Shown: one piece after another, positions 46,269 through 59,000 of the stretch
How the letters are laid out: every line of letters begins with the position of its first letter
Numbering within the stretch: position 1 is the first letter of the stretch
The notes under the pieces: generated by a model
The model's database searches: none
Told to the model about the DNA's origin: nothing
The model's input: the letters and a program-made list of their open reading frames with translations, nothing else
NCBI GenBank assembly: GCA_034336665.1
Contig: CM067566.1
Span: forward strand, 25,698,330 to 25,762,329
Origin: Luscinia megarhynchos
Lineage: Eukaryota; Chordata; Aves; Passeriformes; Turdidae
Length of the DNA stretch: 64,000 nt
Direction: 5' to 3'
Program-made: the position numbers and the translations under genes

Positions 46269-49200
46269 ATGCTATGAATTGAAAATATTTTTTTCTGGAA
46301 ATGAAATCTTGTTCTTTAAAAAAGAAACAACAAATTCTGCTTTGACCATTTTGGAATGAAAAGCATTGCTTATCTGCTTTGATTTTAATACTACGATGCT
46401 TATGTAAGTAAATAAATAAATAAATTTTAATATTAACAATAATTAAACAAATAAGAAAGGCACTTCCATCAAGCCTAAATAATTTTGCAAGAAAAAGTTA
46501 TCCTGAAAATATCAGTTGGGTGTGGGAGGGGTTGTTCTAGGAGTATTGAAAAAAGTTAGTTCCACTTTCTCTGAAATGAGAAATGCAATGCATTTCTTTA
46601 AGAATAAGTTTTCTAAAATCAAAAAACATAAACATGAGTTTTATTTTGCATTTCATTTTAATAAAAAAGGTCTCAGTTTCTATATTGTTTTGCTTTGTTT
46701 TTTTCCACAGCAAGACATAATAGTTTTTGGTAGAGTATCCTAAATGGTAATGTGACACTTCAGTGCTTATCATGAAATGAATAGCCTGTGAGATCACCAT
46801 TAAAATTCCACCCTTTGCATGACCTTGGCATCTCAGTTTCATAAGAAACATAAATCATAGTTAATTTTCTTAAGTCCAAAAAAAGCTTTCAGCTTCCATG
46901 AGTCTTGGCTACTTGAAGCCCCTTTCACCAGACTGTTCTCCCACTCTTGCCTGCCAAACTGGAGGATCAGACTTCACTGCTGCAAAATGTGCTTTTCTCA
47001 TGGAAGCTGGGTAAGATCGTTGTCCCAAAACAAGTCTTGAAAGTGTATCTAATACCTCCTGAGATCTAAAAGGTATTCTTGAAAACATACGTTAAAACTA
47101 TGTGATAGATACTGGCTACATGCTATTCTGAAAAATACAATACACAAGAGAAACCCATGTGGAATGAGTACTTAATAACCAACAACTTCTTAACTGGTCC
47201 AGCTTAAACTGAATATAACGTTAAAGAACACTGACTGGAATGACAATTTTCTCATGGGGCATATGTGTGCATGGGGATAGTGATTGCCTAGAGATAGGAC
47301 TGTTTGGATTTTTGCACCTTTCTGTGCAAATGTGCCTATTAAAAAAAAAAAAGAAACTTAAACTGATTTTTAATTGTAACTTTAAAGTTGGTTATCACAA
47401 TTCAATATGTTCTTCAAACACTCTATCTTTCCAAGATTTACCTTGAAGTTCTTCAGGGTTATAAAAATGGAGAGAAGGTAATCGACAGAAACCAGTAAAT
47501 GTTAGTGATTTGGAAGAGTAAACACAAAGCATTAGAGATTCTTATCGCTCCCAGAACAAAACCAACTTTACACATCAAAGAAAAAAAACAACCCTAGTGA
47601 TACCAAAAAGTAAAACAACCAATATGGAATTGAATGTTTGGCTGAGGAACTATCTATTGTCGGAGTAGGAAGAGACCAAGGACTGAGATCTCACAAACTC
47701 AGGGAAGATTTACAGGCTCTGGCTGCTTGACTGAAGAACCTCTTAGAAAACACTGAAGATTTCCCAGGGTCCTGAGGTTCACCACATTCACCAAAGCAAA
47801 GCAAAGCCTTTCTGGTGTACATATTTTTACAGAAACACGCTGTGTGTGTATACAGTGCGTGCCAGAAGGAGGAACTATTACCACATACAATAAACATGGT
47901 TTATTTGTCTGTTACAAAATCAAACCCTGTGTTAATTGCTTAAAAATTCCCTGAGAAACAAAGCTCCACCCCCTCGCTTTGTAACCATAACAGAGTGTGG
48001 AAAACAAGGAAGAATTACATGACAGGGCATTGTTCTCACGCTGATGGGAGCAGGAGTTAAGGGCGAATGAAAAGACATGAAAAATCACAGCAGGAAACAG
48101 TCAACATCCTCCTGAGTAAAATATTAAACTGTCCTCACTACTTCCAAGGAATCATGTAAGTTTTCTGTGTCTTGGCCGACTCTTGGATCTACTATTTTGT
48201 ACTTGGTCTGGGCTGTCTTTTAGAAGTGAATAGTTGGTAATTATGAAATGTTCAAGACATAGGTTTTCCCCTTCTCAGTGTGAAGAACCCAGTAAAGTGC
48301 CTGTAGAGACTTGCATGTGTTTGTGTTTCCAGTGAGACAGGACAGGTGACAGGTGCCTAACTAAACTCACCCACTCCTGCTTTTTTCCAGAGCTGCAGTT
48401 TTAATCCTAATCTGTGCTCTAACTTTCACACTTTTCCCCTCCATTTCTCTGGCACTTTCTTCTGCTTCTTCATCATGCCCATTTAGTCATCTCAGGCAAT
48501 ATGCAAGGACAAGTTCTCACAGGGGTCTGAAAGTTCTTTTAAATGCCATGTGTTTACTTGGGTTTCAAAACATGCTTGTATATTGCAGTATGAACCCAAA
48601 TAAAGCATTTTTTAAAAATCACTAACTTTAGAAAAAATTACCCCTTCAACCAATGTAATTGTGGGGCTGTTAAATTCAGATAATTTTTTATGTCTGCCTT
48701 AGGGTAGGGGTGTCTTAAATACTATTCTAGAATGAAAATGCTTCTTGTTCTCTAAGTGGAAGCTCCTACTGTAGTGTTTTCTTGACTTTGCTTGTTTGAC
48801 ATAATTTTATTCCTGTAAAGATCAAATGCTTTTGCTTTATTTTTTTTTGTCAAGTACACCTGTGCCACTCCAGGAATAAAAAAGTTATAGTGAAAGGAAT
48901 ACATATATGTGTAGCTAAGCACCTTGCAAGCATTGACTTTTGTATTTAAGACATTACACCTGAAAACTCTGTCCTCTCTTGTTCTGATGCTCATATACAT
49001 ATCAGCTCTATGGAGAGCACCAGAATGTATCTTTGTGACACGTGAAGCCAAACTTAGTAGTTACTAAGAATCTCAGAGAAAGCACCCAGAGTATAATTGC
49101 TAAATTTGTCAGGATTTGCATTATTTTCATTGCATTATGAATTTAATGGAAGCCACACAAGCATATCAGGTTCACAATTCCAGTCACGTCTAGTTTTACT

Positions 49201-50200
49201 GGAACTCCACCTCTGAACCATGAAGCAAGATACTGTAATTACAAAAAGTGTTGCAAGATTTTTTCAAATATTTATGGGCTGAATACATGCTTTGAGCCTC
49301 ACACTCTCACTATGCAGCTCCAAAAGCAGCCATGATCTGGGTTTGTTCTGGCCAAAGATCTCACCTTCCGTTTGCATCACACCACAGCAAGATGTCATCA
49401 CTTACATAATCCTGATATCCAGTGATAAGTCAGCTTATTCTGGTATGACTTTTCTTTAATGAAGAAAAAGAAAGATGCCTTTAATGACATGAAACTTGGA
49501 GAAAACAGAGAAGCTCATTAAATCTATGAATCTTATTCCTCCTTACCTAGTGAGGTCCACTTTTCCATCTAAATACTTTAATTCTTTTGTGGACATTTAA
49601 AACATATGTCATATTTTTGAAACACATTTTCAATTAGCAGCCAAAATTCAACAGAGTTTTTGTGAATCACTTGACCTTGAGACTTCTAGGGCAAAATTTA
49701 GTTTAGTACCATGTCCTCTCAGTAGAGCAGACTTTATTGCTAAGAATAGGTCATACAGATGTTAGGTGTTTATAGTTTACTCCTATGGATTTAGAGTTTC
49801 ACAAACCAGGCAAAGAAAATGCATACCATAGGGTATATTTAGAATGAGTCGGCAGTTTTAACATACATGAAAAGATGCAGATGTCAGTTCTATAGGATGC
49901 TGTATGAAGATTTATAAAACTTAAGATGATTATATATTCCAACAGCAAAAGGACTACAATTTTACTTTTCGTGTCCCCCAAAAAATTCTAAAATTGAGAT
50001 ATTGCTTATTTAATCATTTTGCCAGAACTTGGCAGCTATGATCACGGCTGGGTCCATTTAACCTATGATTTCTTCTAAAATTAACAAACGTAGTTACCCA
50101 GGAATCTCAGCAAACCAAATGCTTTTTTTGGTGCTTTTTGTAGACAGCGTTGCTTATCAGAAATCCTTACTCTGCTGTAAAACAACACGCGTTTCACAAA
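46269..50200. other. Intergenic region between the OCIAD2 and CWH43 promoters
   Basis: AT-rich. Short open frames only; no CR1, RNA gene or exon was recognised. A poly(A) run lies at 47341-47352. Confidence 0.6.
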
Positions 50201-50460
50201 GGTGAGCACAGCACTAATTCGGACATCCCCGAATCCCGCGTAGTGTTTGTACAAGCTGCCCGGTGCGTTAGCTACTCTTTTCCCCGCCAGCTTGTGCTGT
50301 GACAACTTTTTGCTTTTATTTTTCTTGCTGGCGTGACTGCTCAGGGGACAAACGCTCCTTCGCTGACACAGGAGTGGCGGGGGGAGATCTGGGGGCCGTT
50401 CAGTGCGGCAGGGCTGTGCAGAACGCGGACAGCGCGGTGCGGGCCCCCCGTCCCCGCCGC

Positions 50461-50610
50461 GGGACGCGGCTCCGTGAGGCGGGACGGGGCTCCGTGAGGA
50501 GAGACGGGGCTCTATGAGGAAAGACATGGCTCCGTGAGGCGAGACGAGGCTCCGTGAGGAGATACGGGGCTCCATGAGACGGGACGGGGCTCCGTGAGGC
50601 GGGACGGGCG
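50461..50610. repeat. 20-bp minisatellite, about 7.5 copies, in the CWH43 promoter/5' region
   Basis: Seven successive 20-bp units related to GGGACGGGGCTCCGTGAGGC are followed by a partial unit. Each differs by one to five substitutions but keeps the period exactly, with no indels. First and last units are the most alike, and middle units carry A/T changes. Confidence 0.95.
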
Positions 50611-50696
50611 GCGGCGCCGCGCCCTCCTGGGCAGTCGGGACTCGGCTCCCGGCGAGAGGGACGCAGCCCCCGCGGAGCCGGGCAGCGCTAGGGACG

Positions 50697-50739
50697 ATGC
50701 TTCCCCTGTGGAAGGCCATTCTCTCGGAGAGTGTCCTGG
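50697..50739 (+). CDS. CWH43: CWH43 coding exon 1 (residues 1-14)
   Basis: It encodes [14 protein letters not shown] and ends in phase 1 at CTGG|GTAGGT. It resembles the human start (M-x-x-L-W-x-x-I-L-x-E-S). No longer in-frame upstream start is supported. Confidence 0.9.
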
Positions 50740-53700
50740 GTAGGTGGCGGCAATACCGCCCGACAGGGCTGGGGGCGAGGGGCCGCGGTTACGGGCGCCG
50801 GGGGGGCTCAGCCAGGGCCGGCCGGGTTTCGCGGGGCTCTCCGTAAGTGCGGGCGTGCCGCCGATGAACAGCTCCCCTCTGGAACGAGTAAAGAGTGCTC
50901 ACATCTGAGTGCTCTTCTTCGGGTTCTTTTTTTTCCTCCCGTGCTGGAATGCTCTTTGTCTCTTGAATCAGCCTGGAATTTATTGCCGCTGCCGGCCAGG
51001 TGTTGGTGCAGGTGTCGCAGAGCCGGGGCTCCGGGCGCCGAGGGTGGTGGCCAGATCCAGCACCCTGCGGGTCCTCTGCTCGGTGCATCTCCTGCAAAGC
51101 ACGGAAACCTACCGCGCAGGGCTGCTGAGCCTGGATAAGGCGTCTCCAGGGGAGAACAGCACACCGATTTATTAGAATAATTTCTTTAGCCACCAGTCTG
51201 CCTTTGAGGAGCCCTGAGACTGTGGGTGGACTGCTTATTTAGCCAGCTCTCTGAGCACTAATCCTTTCTGAAGATGAGCACTTCATGGAGATTCAAAGTA
51301 GGAACTGCTGTCTGAGTGGAGAAAGAGCTGTTTTTATTCTCATCATTCTATTTCCTCAGAAAATGTGCTAGTTTAACGTGAAATAACAAACATTTCTTCC
51401 ACAGAAGTTAGCTAGTGTTCATTACCACAAATGTGATAATGTTGTTGCTTGAACTGCTTTCAAAGACATTTGATAGTCTCTATGTGGAAGTATAAAATTG
51501 TACTTTTTAAATAATCTCCAGGAAATCTTGTTGTTGAAAATACATGATGGGGTTTTCTTTTTTTGGTTTGTTCTTGTTTTAGGCTACATTTCTTGGTCTC
51601 TTTACCATGCACTGCCACCAATGATCTACTACTTCCCCCTCCAGACACTGGCACTCACAGGCCTAGAAGTTTTTGCCATTGCCTTCTTTTCCCCGATATT
51701 CTTGACAATTGGCCCTTTTTGGAGGTTGGCTAACAATGAGTATGCCCTAGCCTTTCTGAGATTGACTATGGTTGGTAAGTACACACCGTAGTGAGTTATA
51801 GATTCAGTTTTGGTATCAATGCGTAAAGACAAACATTTAAAATTGCCTTAAAATTCAGACTATTACAAAAAGAGACAGGAATAAGAAGTTCTCGCTCTCC
51901 CCATACTCATGTTTTGCTGGTGCCTTCTTTGTAGCTACAGTCTGAGAGAAATATTGTTTGCAGCCATTGTATTGCATGAATACAGAAAAATATTTTATTT
52001 CTAGGAATGTTTAACTTAGTAAGAGTAATGCCCAGTAGCAAAGGTATTTTCAATATCATTGAACTATCAGCAGAGCAGGTGTTTTTTGTATTGTGACAAT
52101 GGGAGGGATGAGACATTACAGAATACCTTGGGGCTATTATAAAAGTAGTCTTCTATGAGTGAAACTTTTTTTTTCATTTCTTAGGCAGTTTTAGCCTCTA
52201 AAAATGTATTTTTAAAATTAAATCTATCTATCTACATGCCTGTAGAAGGGTTATAGGCTCATCCTGAACATGAAATAACCCTTATATGGTCAATTGCACA
52301 GGACGAAAATTTGATCTTGAACTCAGGAAATAGGCACTCCATTTCCCATTCCACAGGCTTCCTCCTTAAACCAAAACTTGCTGGGATTCCCACTTTGATC
52401 TTCAGCTAACTGGTGCAAATCTTAGCTCATGTTGATTCTTTGAAAGGTTTTTGGAGGAGATTTGGCAGTTACAGCCACGATCAGTAAAGAGTTTGCACAC
52501 CGGAAGAACTCAGATGAGACAAGGGTCTCCATCCTGTGGAGAGGTGAAAATGCTTCTGCTGAGTGATGTGTTCAGGAGCAGCAGATCCTAGCTCCAAATA
52601 ATCACTTTCCTTATAGCTTTCTTCTTTTACTGTGAGAAAACAGAGTAAGATCATCAACAACAAAGTACCCTGTGATAGTGTCTATTTGCGTCTGTGTCTT
52701 CAGACAACACACAATAAATTTGGGTGTTTAGACAGATATATTTAAGTCTTGGGTGTACTTGCCCAGCAACAAAAGGTGTGTCTGCTCTAATTTGGCAAAC
52801 CCATTGCTACCTTTAATCGAGGGTAGGGCACTGGAAGAAATATTTGAAGAGACAGGTTTATGGATTGCCAGCACAATTTAATGACAGAAATTGTGTGTAC
52901 TGTACATGAACCTTCACTGCACATTGATTTTGTTTATCATCTTGGCTCTAAGCTTTGCATCTTTTACTCCGAGCAGAATGAGCAGGTAAACAGTTGGAGG
53001 ATTCCTAGCATGTGTTGCCAGAATCCACAACTCCATTTCTGACGTTACTTGCTTAACATCTCTTCAAGTTTGACTCATACTCACATAGCAAATGGATGGT
53101 ATCACAACAGTGTTGCTGCTTTTCCTGCTGTTTGTCATTGGTCCTGGGCCAGAATTTGCCACACTGACTGAAGTTACTAGAGTATATGTGGTCCATAGTC
53201 ACTTGAATTGGAAACCTATTAGCAGAGTTTAAAACTGCTGTTAATGTGGGGTCGCTGTGCCCTGGGAAATGGCAAAGATGTGTGCACATGGTCTCTTTCA
53301 GTGGCTGGGAAAGTGGTAGTTTTCAGTAATAAAATGGCACAGGCTGGTAGTTACCACTTCTGAGACTAGATACTGAGACAGAGAAAGCCTTGTTCACCCC
53401 TACTGAGGCAGTTGATTACTAATCCCTGTGCTAGTATGGTAACTGGCTCCTGTCTAATAAAAAATGTGGCTTTTGCCATAGTGTACTTACTTTTACAAGT
53501 GTAAAAAGCAAAAGCCATATCCTTTTAAGAAAGGAGCAGTCACAGTACATAAAACTTTATGGCTTTTGAGTTATCTCAACCATCTAAGGTTGGTTGAGAT
53601 CAACCATCTAAGTTCAGGGTTGAGGAATATCTGTATGCTTAGATATTTTATCCATATATCCTCTCTGTGGAATCAATCACCATAAGTACTTAAATAAAGG

Positions 53701-55965
53701 CAATCACTTGAATTGTTGGAGAATTGTTTCATATAATTTTTTTCCTTAAAAATTATAACTGCTATGAAGCCATGCATGCCTACATTTCTTTGGCTTATTT
53801 AAAAATGTGCAGTGTAATGTTTTGGGATAAGTGGTATAGTCATTCAAATTACAGACAATGTTGAATTAATGCACAGGAAATCCTTATTAACTAGTCTCTT
53901 TTGATCATTAAAGTAACCTCTCTGTGTATTTATTTGTTTATAGGAAGCTTGGCATCATATCATGCACCAAATGCTTCAATTAGACTACTTATCTTGGCTG
54001 CTGGTGTTTCTTCTTCATTGCTGGTTCAGACAGTAACATGGTGGTCAGGAAACAGTTTACAAAGGTATTTTCTTTTACTGATGGAATCAACTGATGTTTC
54101 TTTATATTAAAAGCTGTTTTCTTTTCTTTTCTTTTTTTTAAATCCCCCAAATGCCTCACTACTTAAAAAACTGATTCTTACAGGTTCATCAGGATATGGG
54201 GCTTCATTCTAGGCAAGATAATGCTCCTTGTTCTTCGTATCTGGTACACATCACTTAATCCAGTCTGGAGCTCACAAGCTGCCAATACTATCATACTGAC
54301 AATTGGTTTTGTAGCAGCAGTGGAGCAAGTTCATTCAGGTAAGCATATTACAGCAAAGATGGTGGTTATGAAAAGAACCTTAAGTATACCTAGCTATGGG
54401 TCCCTGTCTTTTGATTCTTTGATTTTTTTCCCCAACGCAGTCTGATTTTAGACCTACTCATGAGCTTTGCAGGCTATAAAAGTCGTGGGGTACTTTCGTC
54501 TGCCTATAATTTGGCAGAACTGGTATCACAATTCATACAAGCTGTAGTAAGTTGGTGCTGGAACTGTCTCTTTTTCCTTATTGCAGTGCCAACAATATGA
54601 CAGTAATACAAACAAAGGCATAAGATAGACCAATAAAACCAGAATGGATTATTGTCTTTCCAGTATGAAACATTTGTGGTGTTTTTGTTGTTATATTAAT
54701 TCAATTTGCACCTTGAGCTTCTGTGCCAGTGTGTATCTTTTAACAGAGAAGGGGAGGACTGGACAAAGTTGAGGAACAGCTGATATGTGAAAAGAAACAG
54801 AAAGAATTGGAGGACTGGACAAGTTGTCCTGGTTAAAATTTGCCCAAGTTCTTGGAGTGTTTGCACAGAGTACACAGCAGTGGGGCTGTTATAAACCGTG
54901 GAGGTGGTAATGCCAAGGAAGGCAGAAAGGTTTGGGTTGGTTAGTTAAGGCAGCTCATGTTGAATCCTTAGAATCTCCTTCCTTCTCAGTATAACCTAAT
55001 GAATTAATTGAAAGATAAAACCTTATCTATGTGTAAGTGGGTATAAATTAGCCTCATGCATATTGTCTGTAAGCTTGCATTACATGATCTAAATTAAGCC
55101 TGAGCTTTCATCAGAATTTAGAAAGGGAATCTGCTGCAGGAGATTAGGAAGGAAATCTATCTTGTTTGTGGATGACAAAATTATCTGTCTATGCAATTAA
55201 AGGTGCTGTTCTCTCCTTAGATGAAAGAGGTTTTAAAGCACATGGGAAAAAAAGGAGAGGGAAAGAAGTTTATTTCTGGCTTATTTTGGAAGTGTCAGGT
55301 TTTGTTCTTATCAGAGTTTAGAGTTTCAGAGAACAGAAGCCTCTGAAGAAATTCTAATAACTTTTCTGCTGATTTTCAAAGTCAATTTAAATATTTAGAT
55401 TCCAATGTTATGGAAAATAATCAGATGGGCAGGTTGGCATTGCACACTTAGGGTGAATATATTTTCTTGACAGACCTGGGGTTGTTAGCAAAGATTTTTA
55501 TTTTTTGGTGTTATTAATTTCTGATAACACAACCCTAATCAGATAAATTAGCTTTTATCATCTAATTTATTCTAATAAATTTGTGATTTTGGCTATTTCT
55601 TTTTCTCAGTAACTTGCTAATAGGATTTGACAGTTTCCTTAGCTATTCTATTTCTAGGTGGAAATCTTCTTATTCTTACTCTAGGTCGAAATTTTCTTAT
55701 TCTTCTTCTAGGTGGAGACAAGAGGAAACAAGAAACAAACAAAACTGGTAATGTAGTTAGAGAGACTGTTTCCCATCCTCATTGGTTTTTATCAGGGATT
55801 GCTTTTGGCAGCCTCATGTTCCTCATTCTGTGGATATTTGGGGAGGTTTCTTTAATTTCTAGATGGGCAGTAAGTGGACATCCACATACAGGTCCAGATC
55901 CTAATCCATTTGGGTAAGTGCATTATTATTATTACTATTACTATTACTATTACTATTACTATTAC

Positions 55966-56009
<44 letters not shown>

Positions 56010-59000
56010 CAAAATTGTAATCAAAATCCAGTGCTGTTACACAAATTAGTGACAAATTAGTACTCAGCCCAATGATGGTATAAGAATTTAGTCAGAGAAG
56101 AGTGGGTACAAGGTACTTCACACAGAGGATTCATTCTTGCATTGAGATATCTCTGAGCACTTTGTCCAGACCTTAAAATTTCTGATACAAAATTATTTTT
56201 ATTTCAGCACTAAAATCTTGGTTTGCCACATTTCAAAACCATTTTTAGATTAGGACTGGGGTTCAAGGACTTACAAATGCAGTGCATCTATAATATGCAG
56301 TAAATCAGTCTAGCAGTTGGCTTCAGAGAGGAGATGATCAGAGATGCATGCACAGAGTATAAATAAACTGTGTGCAATATTAAAAGATACACTTCAGTAG
56401 AAGTTTTGATTAGTAAGAATGTAGTCTTAATGCTGTGTATGGTTCATTCAGGCTCCAAAATACAGAAAGAGACCAAATTAGTTATTGTGAGTCAACTACA
56501 TGGGATGGCAGGTGACAGTTTATAATTTGCAATTGGTATACAAAAGAGCTCCCCAAGACTGAGAGCAGTATTAGATACTGTAGGATTCCTTATCTGACAT
56601 GAAGAAAATACTTCTGTTTGGGGTGGATTCTTCCCTCTCCTTTTCTCTGAGTCCTTTTTGCCTTTTGTACCAAGATTTCAGGGGACTGCCTTTGCTGCTG
56701 AACACAGCTCCCTCACACATTACAGTACATTGCCATTATTTTCAACTGGATGATTTTTGCATCCAATAAAGGGAAGGAAATGTAGCCAGGTGTGAGCAAA
56801 ATTTAGATTTGTTTAAAGTAAAAGAATTATAATATATTACCAAGGACCCTCATCTGTATATCTAGAAATTTCTTTTTCAATGTCAGTTGTTTTTAACATC
56901 ATATTAGTGCATGTTTTCTTTTTCCTTACTGTTATATCAGAGGTACAGTTCTGTTGGGCCTTGCTCATGGACTGATGCTTTCATTTTGGAGCTGGTCTTC
57001 TGTCATCAGTTTTTCCTTGTTTCTCATAGGTAGGTGCAAATCCTGAGCAGAATTAGTGTCTCTTACCTTATGCCTTACCTGACACCACATCTGAGAAAAG
57101 TGTGGCTGGTCAAAGCATCCTTTTCTCTTGCCACTGACTCTAGTACACATATGTTTGACCCGTTGACTAAGGGTTACAGGCCAAATCTCCAGGCCACTGC
57201 AGAGCAGTGTTAACTGTCTTCAGAAACCCTGTTAAGGGCTCTGTTCCCTTGAGCAGCATCTCAGTTCTGACCATCTGCATTGTATAACAGTTGGACTTGA
57301 TGATCTTAGAGGCCTTTTCCAACCTTAGTGGTTCTATAATAATCTAGGGTTATAGGGTTGAGGTGACACAAGCCTCTCAATTCCATAGGAGTCAAAATAA
57401 CTTGTAATTTAACAAGCAGTCTACTGGAGACAAGCTTGCCTCCTGTCTCTTCATTTGCCAAGTTCTGCAGGCAGTAAAATAATATGAATAGGTAGGTGTT
57501 ATTTTTAAGAAATGTGTGTGCAGATTGTAATGTGAGCATGAACATTTGATTTTTGATGTACACACATTGTTTATTTAAAACACACAGAGAAATGTTCATT
57601 AGTTGATTCAAACATATTCTAAAATGCTTAGAACTTTGATGTATAAGAGTTAAATATTAAAAGTGCTTCTATACATTTGCTTTCATGATGTGACAGTAAA
57701 TATTTGTACCTACAATAATGTTTTTAAAATGAATTTGTCCCATTATAGAGAGATTTTGTGGTTGTTAATGTTCTGTTTAGGGTCAACTCACCATATCAAT
57801 GATAGCATGGTAAGTCAAGGATCTTGTAGTTAGTAAAAGATTAATAGTTGCTTTCTTGCTCATTCTATGGTTATCTACAGGGAAAGATCAGGAAAATATA
57901 TGTTTTCTCTTCATATTAATCTATTTGATTCTTTGTGTCTTATGGTAAAAAAGATTCGTAACTGACAGACCTGTTACTCTCTTAAGAATGCATCATTCCT
58001 CTGTTGTGCCGAAGAATTCTGTAAGAAAAACTGTTCAATTTTTGCTCTTGATGATATTTCTCTGCCTTCTTTTTGCTAAAGAATGAGATATTGGGAAAAA
58101 TAAAAGACTGTCTTTGGTTACAGTGAATAACTGTCCTAGTGATGCAGTTCTCATGGCTGGAAAGCAGAATTGTATTTCCCAAACTCTATTTTTTTTTTGC
58201 TAGCCAGAATATTATATGTGCTGGATGATATACCTGACTGAGACTTACTCTATTCTTTTCTACCCCTTCACAGGTTTGGCATCATCAGCTGGTCTCCTTT
58301 ATTTACATACCTGGAGTGCTGCTGTTGCAGGCAACATTCTTGGTATCTTTACTATGTGTGTGTGGCCTCAACTAGCTGGACACTTTGTCAGCTGTCTGCA
58401 TCCTGGGAAAGCCATGAGTACAGCCATGTTTGCCTATGTTCTTGAATTATTCTTCTGTGTATGGTGTACAGCTTATAAATTTGTACCTGGAGGAGTTTAC
58501 ATTAGAGAAAGCTCCCATCTTCTTCTAGGTACATTTGTGATAATGAACAAATACAAATATAATTGCTTTAGCCTCAGCAGGTGAAATGCATCTAGTGTAT
58601 AAAGAGTCTTTTCAACTGCTCGGTTACTGTTTACTTGCTTACTGTGGTAAGAATTTCAGTGCAAAAATGAATGAGACATGCAAAATATAATCGACTTGTT
58701 TCTTTACTGTTAGAAATAGTCTAAGATATGGAAAGAAAATGGAACTCAGTAACGGGAAAATGGCAAAGTGGAAAAATGTCTGATAACTAAAGTACGCAGT
58801 GGAGGAAGAGATCTGTTAATCAGTCACCCTAAAAATATGGCTGCAATCCAAGGTGTGAATGCACAAATATGCTGGCTACCTAAGGTAGCAGTGCCTCAGG
58901 TAACAGGGTAGCTACTGAGACTGTAATGTAATTCAGTGCATTATTTAGCCCTACTTTGCAGAGCAAGGTGCAGCATCCTGCTGATCTAGCTAGTCTACAT

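Larger units (their letters stand above)
50210..51170 (+). promoter_or_regulatory. CWH43: CWH43 CpG-rich promoter region
   Basis: GC-rich sequence surrounds the CWH43 first exon and continues into intron 1. It includes the 20-bp minisatellite at 50461-50610, whose right edge is 86 bp upstream of the ATG. No TATA box is visible at a suitable distance. Long open frames on both strands here result from low stop-codon density. Confidence 0.65.

Noticed and set aside
50081..50719. 212-codon minus-strand open frame with a repeated SPHGA/MEPRxSSR pattern
   Set aside because: The pattern comes from reading the 20-bp minisatellite in three successive frames; it lies antisense over the CWH43 start and has no homology I recognise.
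50731..51193. Overlapping open frames on both strands just after CWH43 exon 1
   Set aside because: GC-rich intron 1 sequence. The exon 1 donor and the exon 2 acceptor join in phase and exclude this stretch.
55852..56055. Minus-strand frame with a long Ile/Val run
   Set aside because: A direct translation of the ATT/ATTACT microsatellite.
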